Positions 15,349 through 22,383 of a DNA stretch of 22,926 nt are shown one piece after another. The translations under genes and the position numbers were made by a program. The stretch lies in the NCBI GenBank assembly GCA_934561115.1, contig CAKTFS010000027.1, positions 1 to 22,926 of the forward strand, written 5' to 3'. Origin of the DNA: an uncultured Faecalibacterium sp. GTDB lineage: Bacteria; Bacillota; Clostridia; Oscillospirales; Ruminococcaceae. The first letter of the stretch is position 1. Each line of letters starts with the position of its first letter. A model generated the notes under the pieces. The model was not told the DNA's origin. It saw only the letters and a list, made by a program, of their open reading frames with translations, and made no database searches.

Positions 15349-15590
15349 TGGGATGATTGAAAATGGCTTCCGCTGCGCTCTAGCCATGTTTAGCGGAAAT
15401 ATGATTTAAAGATTCGCGTTTGGAGCGACCGCGTTTGTGGAGCGCAGCGTAGCAATGAAAGCCCCAGTGGGGCTTTTAAGCGGCAGAGCGGTCTGCGTTA
15501 GCAGATGGAGGTGCTTTGCCCCGACAAGCTCTGCGGAGCGCTCCAAACGCATTTTCACAGGAGGGGTTGCAACCGAAAACTGCATTTACG
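15349..15590 (+). repeat. Family B structured element with enlarged hairpin, copy B3
   Basis: The head has a GATTG-type start, stem ATGGCT/AGCCAT, loop TTCCGCT and downstream AGCGGAA. The usual terminal hairpin has arms GCGTTTGGAGCG and CGCTCCAAACGC, but these are separated by about 110 bases that carry their own hairpins (for example AAAGCCCC/GGGGCTTT). The tail ATTTTCACAGGAGGGGTTG follows. It looks like an insertion into the hairpin apex. Confidence 0.7.
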
Positions 15591-15822
15591 ACCCCTCCCG
15601 TGAAAATGGGATAGCGGAGCGTCCGCAGACGCTCCGCTATCCCGAAATAAAAATAATACTTCCGCTGATGATGCGCAGCAACGACGACGACCGCCGCCAG
15701 CGGCGGAAACAGGGAGGAGTTGTTGGGGCAGCGGCCAGCAAGACGCGAGTGCCGCCCAAGGCACGATGCGGATGCTGGGTGCCGCAACCCGGAAGCAAGC
15801 GGAAGCCATTTTCAACCGTCCT
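15587..15822 (-). repeat. Family B structured element, copy B4 (inverted, expanded)
   Basis: Read on the minus strand it begins GGACGGTTGAAAATGGCT with TTCCGCT. It is then interrupted by about 100 bases before TGCGCAT and AGCGGAA. It continues with an A+T run and a perfect 16-bp stem (15608-15623 with 15628-15643) with a TGCG loop on the element strand, then ATTTTCACGGGAGGGGTCGT. It lies tail to tail with B3. The two head arms (ATGGCT and TGCGCAT) no longer match, suggesting recombination between copies. Confidence 0.7.
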
Positions 15823-15863
15823 ACAACAAAAAGGCTGCTGCACAGCGGTTTGTGCAGCAGCCT
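15823..15863 (-). terminator. Intrinsic terminator of the phosphoribosyltransferase-like gene
   Basis: On the minus strand a perfect 13-bp stem AGGCTGCTGCACA/TGTGCAGCAGCCT is followed by TTTTTGTTG. It starts 13 bases after the stop of the gene at 15877. Confidence 0.88.
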
Positions 15864-15876
15864 ATAACAGTTTTGC

Positions 15877-16512
15877 TTACAGCGCCGAGTAGCCGAAGCT
15901 GTTCACCAGCGCGTCAATGTGCTGCCCGGCCTTGCACAGGGGGCAGTCGCGGGAGTCGAAGCTGGCGTAATCCGGCAGACTGGTGGGGTCAAAGATGGAG
16001 GTGACCGGGTAGCCGAGGCACTCGTGGGTGGTGGCGAAAATGGCCGAAAGCCCGGCCACGATGCCGCCGTAGTAGTTTACGGCTTCCACGGCTGCCTGAA
16101 TGGTGTAGCCGGTGGTGACGGACGCGGCCAGAATGAGGACGTTCTTGCCCTTGACCATGGGGGCAAGATTGTCCCGCAGAATGATTTGGCTGCCGGAGGT
16201 GTATTCCGGGGTGACGATATAGATGGTCTTGTGGGCGTTCATATTGGTAAAGCCGTCCTTGGTCAGCTCGTTGGCAAGACAGGTGCCAATGACCTGTGTG
16301 CCGTCCAAGCAGAGCACGGTATCCACGATGGTGCTGTGCTGGTAAGCGCTGACCAGCTCCTTTGCCACGGCCTTGGCCTCGGAAAGGCGGGTCTTTTGGG
16401 TGGTCACGTCGATGTAATAGTTGATGTGGCTGTGGCTGGTGGCAAAATGTCCCTTGGCCACCCGCAGGAACAGTTCGCTTTTGCTGGTGGGAAGCTTGAC
16501 CATGTTGATCAT
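15877..16512 (-). CDS. Phosphoribosyltransferase-like protein lacking the acidic pair
   Basis: The 211-residue protein resembles orotate-type phosphoribosyltransferases: an N-terminal GHFATSHSHINYYIDV, a middle domain with VLCLDGTQVIG, and the PRPP loop region VLILAASVTTGYT at residues 125-137. In active enzymes the two positions before the TTG loop are acidic (DD or ED) and bind the ribose hydroxyls; here they are A129 and A130. A CPLC motif (C190, C193) near the end could bind a metal. So it may bind nucleotides or PRPP without transferring, or be an unusual enzyme. AGGAG lies nine bases before the ATG at 16512. It is divergent from the MATE gene and has its own promoter, leader hairpins and terminator. 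Confidence 0.75.
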   Translation of the reverse strand: MINMVKLPTSKSELFLRVAKGHFATSHSHINYYIDVTTQKTRLSEAKAVAKELVSAYQHSTIVDTVLCLDGTQVIGTCLANELTKDGFTNMNAHKTIYIVTPEYTSGSQIILRDNLAPMVKGKNVLILAASVTTGYTIQAAVEAVNYYGGIVAGLSAIFATTHECLGYPVTSIFDPTSLPDYASFDSRDCPLCKAGQHIDALVNSFGYSAL

Positions 16513-16536
16513 TGTACAGCACTCCTTTTTTCACCG

Positions 16537-16594
16537 GGCGCAGCTGCGCCGCAAAATACAAAACAGCGCGGCAACGCATTCCGGTTGCAGCGCT
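16537..16594 (-). promoter_or_regulatory. Structured leader with possible attenuator
   Basis: The leader RNA of the gene at 15877-16512 (start near 16610) first forms a stem AGCGC/GCGCT plus GCAAC/GTTGC (16565-16594). On the minus strand this stem is followed by the T-rich GTTTTGTATTTT, so it is terminator-like. A perfect 14-bp palindrome (16537-16550) follows before the ribosome binding site. This arrangement allows transcription attenuation, but no second mutually exclusive fold was worked out. Confidence 0.4.
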
Positions 16595-16616
16595 TATTTT
16601 TCTTCTCTGTTCCTTT

Positions 16617-16645
16617 ATTGTACTGAAAAATGCCGCTGTGCACAA
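16617..16645 (-). promoter_or_regulatory. Promoter of the phosphoribosyltransferase-like gene
   Basis: On the minus strand TTGTGC (16640-16645) and TACAAT (16617-16622) are 17 bases apart. Between this promoter and about 16840 I see no gene and no clear signal. Confidence 0.7.
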
Positions 16646-16845
16646 GACACAAACCTGACGAAAAACCTTGGCTTTTTGCAGACATATCGCCGAAAACTTG
16701 GATGCAAAGGCCGCTGCCGCCCGGAAAAGCGCACCGCAAAGGGCGTGCAGCCGCAACACCGGCGCTGCGGCAGGGGAGAAGGGCACTCTTTTGCGCAGCA
16801 CGGGAAACTTTGCAAAAAGGGACTGGTATTTTTGTGGGTTTTGAG

Positions 16846-16938
16846 TATAATATAGGAAAGATAGTTCAAATTTGAAATATAGCAGTTTGCGTTTTTAATG
16901 CCTTGACAACATCCGCAAACTGCATATCGCAAATATGC
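16846..16938 (+). promoter_or_regulatory. Control region of the MATE gene with three palindromes
   Basis: A perfect -10-like TATAAT lies at 16846-16851 without a good -35. Downstream are a perfect 12-bp palindrome TTCAAATTTGAA (16865-16876), a 10-bp inverted repeat GCAGTTTGCG/CGCAAACTGC (16882-16891 and 16914-16923) that brackets a consensus -35 box TTGACA (16903-16908), and GCATAT/ATATGC (16922-16927 and 16933-16938). The -10 for that TTGACA is poor (TATCGC). Operators for a repressor or activator are likely; the regulator is not in the window. Confidence 0.55.
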
Positions 16939-16990
16939 CGTTTTGATAGGCGCTATTCTTGAAAATTGCGATAAAAGGAGAATCACATCC

Positions 16991-18358
16991 ATGGCACAGG
17001 CAAAACAGGATATGGGCTCTGGCAGCGTAAAAAAGCTGATGCTGCAGCTCATGATCCCGGCGGTCGTTGCACAGGTGGTCAACCTGCTGTATAACATCGT
17101 GGACCGCATCTACATCGGACATATCGCCGGCATCGGCGCGGCAGCGCTGACCGGCGTGGGACTGTTCACCCCCATCCTTATGCTGCTGAACGCATTCGCC
17201 ATGCTGGTGGGTGCGGGCGGCGCGCCCCGCACCGCCATTGCGCTGGGACAGGGCGACAAGGAGCAGGCGGAGAAGATCATCTCCAACAGCTTTACCATGC
17301 TGCTGCTCTTTTCGGTGGTGCTGACCGTGGTGTTCTACGCCGGGGCACCCACCCTGCTGCGGCTCTTTGGTGCCAGTGACGCCACCCTGCCCTATGCGCT
17401 GGCGTACAGCCGCATCTACATTCTGGGCTCGGTGTTCGTGCTGCTGGTGCTGGGCATGAACCCCTTTATCACCACGCAGGGCTTTGCCAAGACCAGTATG
17501 CTTACCACCGTCATCGGTGCGGTCATCAACATTATCCTCGACCCCATCCTGATCTTTGGGCTGGGGCTGGGCGTGCGGGGCGCTGCCATTGCCACCGTGC
17601 TCAGTCAGGCCGTGGGCGCGGTGTGGATCCTGCGCTTCCTCACCGGCAAAAAGACCATCCTGCGCCTGCGCAAGGACTATATGCGCCCGGAAAAAAAGGT
17701 CATCCTGCCGGTGATGGCGCTGGGCATCTCCACCTTTGTGATGATGTCCACTGAGAGCCTGCTGTCCATCAGCTTCAGCTCCAGTCTGGCGCGGTACGGC
17801 GGCGATGTGGCTGTGGGTGCCATGACCGTCATCACCAGCGCCTCCCAGCTGTGCACCCTGCCCATTCAGGGCATCTGTCAGGGCGGTCAGCCGGTGATGA
17901 GCTTCAACTTCGGCGCGGGCAAAAAGTCCCGCGTCAAGGAGGCGTTCCATTTCCAGCTGCTGCTGTGCAGCTGCTACACCTGCCTGTTCTGGCTGCTCAT
18001 GATGCTGGTGCCGGGGGCTGTGGCGGGCATCTTCACCTCGGATACGGCGCTCATCGACTACACCACATGGTCCATGCGCATCTACATGGCCGGCATCTTT
18101 GCCATGGGCTTCCAGATCGCCTGCCAGCAAAGCTTTATGGCGCTGGGACAGGCCAAGGTCAGCCTGCTGCTGGCCTGCCTGCGCAAGATCATTTTGCTGA
18201 TCCCGCTCATCTTCATCCTGCCGCACCTGCTGCCGGACCCGGTATTCGGCGTCTTTCTGGCAGAGCCGGTCAGCGATATTCTGGCGGCCACCATCACCAC
18301 CATCACCTTCTTCTCCCGCTTCAACGGCATTCTGGAACGGGGTGCTGCAAAGGTATAA
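16991..18358 (+). CDS. MATE family multidrug/cation antiporter
   Basis: The 455-residue protein has the length and roughly 12 hydrophobic segments of MATE transporters, which export cationic drugs or metabolites using Na+ or H+ gradients. The family signature appears near the N-terminus (MIPAVVAQVVNLLYNIVDRIYIGH) in parts, with GVGLFTPILMLLNAFAMLVGAGGAP after it and the second-half repeat ITSASQLCTLPIQGICQGGQPVMSFNFGA. This places it near the MepA/DinF-like group. The start at 16991 has AAAAGGAG (16973-16980) in front; an earlier in-frame ATG at 16943 lacks a site. Substrate cannot be read from sequence. It is divergent from the phosphoribosyltransferase-like gene. Confidence 0.92.
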   Translation: MAQAKQDMGSGSVKKLMLQLMIPAVVAQVVNLLYNIVDRIYIGHIAGIGAAALTGVGLFTPILMLLNAFAMLVGAGGAPRTAIALGQGDKEQAEKIISNSFTMLLLFSVVLTVVFYAGAPTLLRLFGASDATLPYALAYSRIYILGSVFVLLVLGMNPFITTQGFAKTSMLTTVIGAVINIILDPILIFGLGLGVRGAAIATVLSQAVGAVWILRFLTGKKTILRLRKDYMRPEKKVILPVMALGISTFVMMSTESLLSISFSSSLARYGGDVAVGAMTVITSASQLCTLPIQGICQGGQPVMSFNFGAGKKSRVKEAFHFQLLLCSCYTCLFWLLMMLVPGAVAGIFTSDTALIDYTTWSMRIYMAGIFAMGFQIACQQSFMALGQAKVSLLLACLRKIILLIPLIFILPHLLPDPVFGVFLAEPVSDILAATITTITFFSRFNGILERGAAKV

Positions 18359-18367
18359 TGAAATAGA

Positions 18368-18409
18368 ACAAGCCCGGAAAGTCTGTGGACTTTCCGGGCT
18401 TGTGTTTTT
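18368..18409 (+). terminator. Intrinsic terminator of the MATE gene
   Basis: A perfect 16-bp stem (18368-18383 with 18388-18403) with loop TGTG is followed by GTTTTTA. It starts nine bases after the MATE stop codon. Confidence 0.92.
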
Positions 18410-18423
18410 ACGGGAGGGAGACG

Positions 18424-18771
18424 AACTCCCTCAGTCATCGCTGTGCGATGCCAGCTCCCTCGGGGAGGGAGCCTCTGGCGAGAAGGGTGACTTTCTGGTT
18501 TTGCCAAAGGCCCCATCCCAGAGGGGGCTGTCTGCGTAGCAGACTGGGGGAGTTTGCTATGCGGCATAGCCACCTTCCCCAAGGGGACGGCAACCCTCTC
18601 AGTCATCGCTGCGCGATGCCAGATTCCCCTTTTTGTCACCTGCGGTGACATCTTCCCCCGGAGCGGGGGAAGTCTTTCCTCTCAGGGGGGAGCTTTTTTC
18701 ATCTTCCGGTTAGCACAAATAAAGCTCCCCCTTCGGGGGAGCTGGCGAACGAACGTGAGCCTGAGAGGGTT
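18424..18771. repeat. Compound family A region, copies A8a and A8b
   Basis: Two family A units are joined. A8a (about 18424-18555) runs from CTCCCTCAGTC with CATCGC-TGT-GCGATG to GTCTGC-GTA-GCAGAC with GGGGGAGT. A8b (about 18590-18771) runs from ACCCTCTCAGTC with CATCGC-TGC-GCGATG to CTGAGAGGGT. A8b includes the nested module GTCACC-TGC-GGTGAC with CTTCCCCC/GGGGGAAG and an AGCTCCCC-type hairpin followed by TTTTTT. It fills the gap between the convergent MATE and ATP-grasp genes; no gene is seen. Confidence 0.75.
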
Positions 18772-18787
18772 CGTTCGTCTCGCCCAA

Positions 18788-20071
18788 TTACTTTTCTACC
18801 TTTGCCGTCTCCGGCTCGCCAAGAGCCAGCACCTGCGTCAGCTCAGCCTGCACCTTTGCGTTGGTGGCATCGGTGACGGCCAGCACGTCGGAGTAGAACT
18901 TTTCCATCTCGTCACGGGTGGAGAAGGTGGCCACATACATCTGGTTGCCCATGGCACCGGACAGCGCCTCGGGGATGCGGTCCACCATGCGCATGTTGTC
19001 CTGATACTTCTGCATCAGCTGCTCGTGGCTGTAAACGAAGCTCTTGCCGTCCCGGCGTCCGGCAAAGGCGCAGTAGTAGTGCTCACCCACCGGCATGTCG
19101 GTGCCGCCGAAGGCGATCATGTCTGCCCAGATCTTGTACACGTTGGTGGAGCGGGCAAAGTCGATCATGTCCGGGGTAAAGCCGCCGCAGGGGCGCATGT
19201 TGACTTCCAGTGCCACGATCTGGCCTTTTTTGCCCATGCTGGCCTGATCTTCGGTCATGCGGAAGAACTCGAAGTGGACAAAGCGGCTCTTCACCCCAAA
19301 GCTCTTGACGGCGGCACGGCCTGCGGCGCGGGTGTCCTCCGGCAGATCCTTGATGATGTAGTAGATGGAGTTGTCGTCGTTGTTCACGATGTCCATGATG
19401 GACACGGGGCTCACGTTGCCCGCCTCAAAGATGGGGTTGCCGTGGGCGTCGATGATGGCATCGTAGCTGTTTACCTCGGCGCGGACGAACTCCTCCATGA
19501 TGTAGGCCACATCCGGGTGCTCCTTCTCCTTGTAAGCCAGAAATTCCTTCAGCTCCTTGTCGCTGGAAAGGCGGTGAGTATCCGAAGCGCCCACGCCGTT
19601 GTCCGGCTTGACCACCACCGGGTAGCCCACCTGCGCCACAAAGGCCTTGCAGCCTGCAAGGTCGTCCACCATGTGGTAGTGGGCAGTGGCGATGCCGGCC
19701 TTCTGGTAGTACTCCTTCATCTTGCTCTTGTACTTGATGCGGGGCATATCGCAGGTCTGGAAGCCGCTGGTGATGTGGAAATCGGTGCGCAGAGCGGCAT
19801 CCCGTTCCAGCCAGTATTCATTGTTGGACTCCAGCCAGTCGATGCGGCCATACTTGAAGGTGAAAAAGGCCACGGCGCGGTAGACCTCGTCGTAGTTTTC
19901 CAAGCTGTTCACCTTGTAGTATTCGTTCAGGCTTGCCTTCAGCTCCGGCTTCAGCTCCTCATAGGGCTGGTCGCCGATGCCCAGCACGTTCAGGCCGTTG
20001 TTCTTCAGCTCCCGGCAGAACTGCCAGTAGTTCGTGGGGAAGTTGGGGGAGATAAAAATAAAGTTCTGCAT
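18788..20071 (-). CDS. ATP-grasp family carboxylate-amine ligase
   Basis: The 427-residue protein has an ATP-grasp layout. There is an N-terminal pre-ATP-grasp domain (FIFISPNFPTNYWQFCREL), the glycine-rich ATP loop PVVVKPDNGVGASDTH at residues 151-166, the hinge IMEEF at 191-195, FVHFEFF at 265-270 and the Mg-ATP site EVNMRPCGGF at 289-298. Such enzymes activate a carboxylate as acyl phosphate and join it to an amine or thiol. The substrate is unknown; it is closer to stand-alone peptide-forming ligases than to biotin carboxylase or D-Ala ligase. A somewhat distant GAGGA lies 13 bases before the ATG. Two co-directional alpha/beta hydrolase genes lie upstream. Confidence 0.85.
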   Translation of the reverse strand: MQNFIFISPNFPTNYWQFCRELKNNGLNVLGIGDQPYEELKPELKASLNEYYKVNSLENYDEVYRAVAFFTFKYGRIDWLESNNEYWLERDAALRTDFHITSGFQTCDMPRIKYKSKMKEYYQKAGIATAHYHMVDDLAGCKAFVAQVGYPVVVKPDNGVGASDTHRLSSDKELKEFLAYKEKEHPDVAYIMEEFVRAEVNSYDAIIDAHGNPIFEAGNVSPVSIMDIVNNDDNSIYYIIKDLPEDTRAAGRAAVKSFGVKSRFVHFEFFRMTEDQASMGKKGQIVALEVNMRPCGGFTPDMIDFARSTNVYKIWADMIAFGGTDMPVGEHYYCAFAGRRDGKSFVYSHEQLMQKYQDNMRMVDRIPEALSGAMGNQMYVATFSTRDEMEKFYSDVLAVTDATNAKVQAELTQVLALGEPETAKVEK

Positions 20072-20130
20072 AGTATTTGTTGATTCCTCTTTCCGTTACC
20101 TCTATGATTGCAATGCCCCCGCGGGGCGGG

Positions 20131-20245
20131 ACGATTTAAAATGCCCGCCGCGCTGCTTTGGGCATTCTTAGCGGAATAATGATTTATATTCGGCACAACG
20201 GCGCGTCTGCGGACGCGCCGTTGTGCCATTTTCACGGGAAGGAGT
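20131..20245 (+). repeat. Family B structured element, copy B5 (compact)
   Basis: GGGACGATTT is followed by stem ATGCCC/GGGCAT with CCGC in the loop, AGCGGAA downstream, an A+T run, and a perfect 16-bp stem (20192-20207 with 20212-20227) with a TGCG loop. It ends with ATTTTCACGGGAAGGAG. It is oriented against the flanking minus-strand genes and occupies the gap between the hydrolase stop at 20283 and the ATP-grasp start. Confidence 0.85.
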
Positions 20246-20282
20246 GCCGCTCTGCCAGAAGCGGCACCCGGCGGGGCAGGGG

Positions 20283-21041
20283 TCACTGCTGGCCCAGAAC
20301 GTAGGGCATATAGTACGCCACCTGCTTATACCACCAGTTCCAGTCGTGGTTGACATCGTGACCCCACAGGTCTACCCAGATGGGGATATGCTTTGCCTCA
20401 AAGATGCGCTTGAGCAGCCATGTGGTGTCCGGCTGTTCCCAGTCGCCCTGACCGCAGCAGATGACCGCCTTCTGATTGCGGAACAGCTGCATATAGGGGT
20501 GATCCTCCGGGAAGTTCTTCATGTAGTCCACAGGGGAGTTCATGTACACCAGCTCGTCCATGTAGTTGCCAAAGCCGTAGTGGGCGGTGTAGATGCCGCT
20601 GAGCGCCAGACAGCCGCAGAAGATATCCGGGCGGCGCAGGTACAGGTTTACCGCGTGGGTAGCGCCCAGACTGCACCCGAAAGCGATGATGCCGGGCAGA
20701 TCGCTCCAGCCGTTGCGCTGCTGCGCCAGATGCTGAAGCATCGGGGCGACCTCGCGGGTGATGTAGCGCAGCCACTGCTCATAGCGGCGGATGCGCCAAT
20801 AGGGGTTGCCCTGTGCGTCCGACCATGTTTCCTGATCCATGGTGTCGATGGAAAGCACCATGATCTGCCCGGACTCGATCCACGGGGCAAGGGTGTCGGT
20901 CATGTGGAAGTTTTCAAAATCGAAAAACCGGCCGTCCTGACAGGGGATATACAGCATTGGGCGGCCTGCGTGGCCGTAAAGCTTACACTCCATATCCCGT
21001 CCCAGTTCCGGGCTGTACTCCTTGAAATACTGCATCTCCAT
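20283..21041 (-). CDS. Alpha/beta-hydrolase fold esterase-like protein
   Basis: The 252-residue protein has a nucleophile elbow GCSLG with S124 (context IIAFGCSLGATHAVN), a candidate acid D200 (CCGQGDWEQ) and candidate histidines H228/H232 in WGHDVNHDWNWW, the order of an alpha/beta hydrolase triad. There is no signal peptide, so it acts in the cytoplasm. The open frame extends to 21248 through a repeat, but AAAGGAGG (complement of 21049-21056) sits seven bases before the ATG at 21041, which is the chosen start. The substrate is unknown. It lies between another hydrolase gene and an ATP-grasp gene on the same strand. Confidence 0.82.
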   Translation of the reverse strand: MEMQYFKEYSPELGRDMECKLYGHAGRPMLYIPCQDGRFFDFENFHMTDTLAPWIESGQIMVLSIDTMDQETWSDAQGNPYWRIRRYEQWLRYITREVAPMLQHLAQQRNGWSDLPGIIAFGCSLGATHAVNLYLRRPDIFCGCLALSGIYTAHYGFGNYMDELVYMNSPVDYMKNFPEDHPYMQLFRNQKAVICCGQGDWEQPDTTWLLKRIFEAKHIPIWVDLWGHDVNHDWNWWYKQVAYYMPYVLGQQ

Positions 21042-21105
21042 GGTGTTTCCTCCTTTGATAGTCTGTGCAATCAAAACCCCTTTGGGTTTATCAAAAGTGG
21101 GCAGC

Positions 21106-21301
21106 GGGCTCGCCCTCTCCGTCAGTTCGCTTCGCTCACTGCCACACTCCCCCTTTTGTCGCTGCGCGACATCTTCCCCCGACCGGGGGAAGTCATTCCT
21201 CAAAGGGAGAGGCCTTGGCAAAAAGATGAAGTTTGCGTGGACTGCCAAGGGCTCCCCCTTTGGGGGAGCTGGCGCGTAAGCGCCTGAGAGGGCGAGGACG
21301 C
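21106..21301. repeat. Family A palindromic element with nested module, copy A9
   Basis: The ends are GGGCTCGCCCTCTCCGTC and CTGAGAGGGCGAGGACG. It contains the nested module GTCGC-TGC-GCGAC with CTTCCCCCG/CGGGGGAAG, then the 73-base spacer and arm shared with copy A5 at one difference, and GGCGC-GTAA-GCGCC. It lies between the two hydrolase genes. Confidence 0.85.
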
Positions 21302-21317
21302 TTCCCGTAATCGTTTC

Positions 21318-22088
21318 TTACTCCTCCACCTCATACAGCAGGGTGTGGAACACGAAGGGCAGCTGCTTTTCCCAGCTGGCCTCGCTGTGGGTGCCGCCGG
21401 GCACGATGCGGCTGGTCAGGTGGATGCCCCGGGTCATCAGCTTGCCGCTCAAGTTGGAAAACTCCCGGCGGATGCCCTCGTGGTTGCCCATCTCCCGGGA
21501 ACCGTAGTCCATGTACAGCACCGTGCCGGGGGAAAGCTTTGCACGCCCCACAAGGCCGGAAAGCTTATCCGGCGCCACCCAGATGGAGGGCGACAGTGCC
21601 GCCGCGCGGCTGTAAGTATCGTTATATTGCAGCAGGGCGTACAGGCTCATCAGCCCGCCCATGCTGCTGCCGCCGATAAAGGTATGTGCCCTGTCCGGCA
21701 GGGTGCGGAAATTCTGGTCGATCAGGGGCTTGAACCGGTGGATGAACCAGCTCATGGTGGCTTGTCCCTTGCCGTCAAAGTGGCCGTAGGTGGGGTCATC
21801 GAAGCGGTAGGGGGAATACTCCACCAGACGCTCATTATTCGCCCCGGCGTTGCACTCGATGGCCGCCACGATCAGCGGGGTGTCGGTATAGTCCAGATAA
21901 TCCGCCACGCCCCAGCTTTTGCCGTAGGTGGCATCCTCGTTGAAAAACACGTTCTGCCCATCGAACATATACAGCACGGGGAACCGGCGTTCCGGCTGTG
22001 CCTCGTACATGGTGGGCAGGTAGACATACGCCCGGCGCTGCTCGGTGCCGTTGACCGCCGGGTAACTCATGCTCCATTTTTTGATCAT
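21318..22088 (-). CDS. Esterase D-type alpha/beta hydrolase (putative esterase family)
   Basis: The 256-residue protein matches the putative esterase (esterase D / feruloyl esterase-like) family. RRFPVLYMFDGQNVF is the first strand and oxyanion region, GGSSMGG at 139-145 gives nucleophile S142, D194 lies in LYMDYGSRE and H234 in VPGGTHSEASW. These enzymes cleave small acyl or glycan esters, or siderophore lactones; which applies here is unknown. There is no signal peptide. AGAGGAAAG precedes the ATG at 22088. It is the first of three co-directional genes with the second hydrolase and the ATP-grasp ligase. Confidence 0.88.
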   Translation of the reverse strand: MIKKWSMSYPAVNGTEQRRAYVYLPTMYEAQPERRFPVLYMFDGQNVFFNEDATYGKSWGVADYLDYTDTPLIVAAIECNAGANNERLVEYSPYRFDDPTYGHFDGKGQATMSWFIHRFKPLIDQNFRTLPDRAHTFIGGSSMGGLMSLYALLQYNDTYSRAAALSPSIWVAPDKLSGLVGRAKLSPGTVLYMDYGSREMGNHEGIRREFSNLSGKLMTRGIHLTSRIVPGGTHSEASWEKQLPFVFHTLLYEVEE

Positions 22089-22204
22089 GGTGCTTCTTTC
22101 CTCTCAAATCTTCCTGCAAAGGGCACAGGCGGCAAGCCCACGCCCTTTATAGGTAGTGTAGCACCATGCGGCGGGAATTGCAATCTTTATGCGCAAAGGG
22201 GCGG

Positions 22205-22377
22205 CGGGACGATTTGGAATGCGCTCCGCTTTGCTCTGCGCATCATCAGCGGAATAATTATTTTATTTTCGCGTTTGTCGCGGCCTGCGGGCCGCTCCAA
22301 ACGCATTTTCACGAGAGGGGTCGTGACGGAAAACGGCATTTACAGCGCCGCTTTCTGCGAAAGCGCGGCGCTGTGGT
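22205..22377 (+). repeat. Family B structured element, copy B6
   Basis: GGACGATTT is followed by stem ATGCGC/GCGCAT with TCCGCT in the loop and a fully complementary AGCGGA downstream. Then come an A+T run and a 15-bp stem (22271-22285 with 22290-22304) with TGCG loop and a two-base internal mismatch, the same stem sequence as in B2. The tail ATTTTCACGAGAGGGGTCGT and a CAGCGCC/GGCGCTG hairpin match B1. Confidence 0.82.
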
Positions 22378-22383
22378 TGGCAT

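Noticed and set aside
16630..16875. Small 81-codon gene upstream of the MATE gene
   Set aside because: No ribosome binding site, no recognisable sequence, and it covers the promoter and palindromes.
18554..20083. 509-codon plus-strand frame opposite the ATP-grasp gene
   Set aside because: It runs through repeat sequence and antisense to clear ATP-grasp motifs; no ribosome site and no recognisable family.
21042..21248. N-terminal extension of the first hydrolase
   Set aside because: The extension translates family A repeat; the start at 21041 has an ideal AAAGGAGG.
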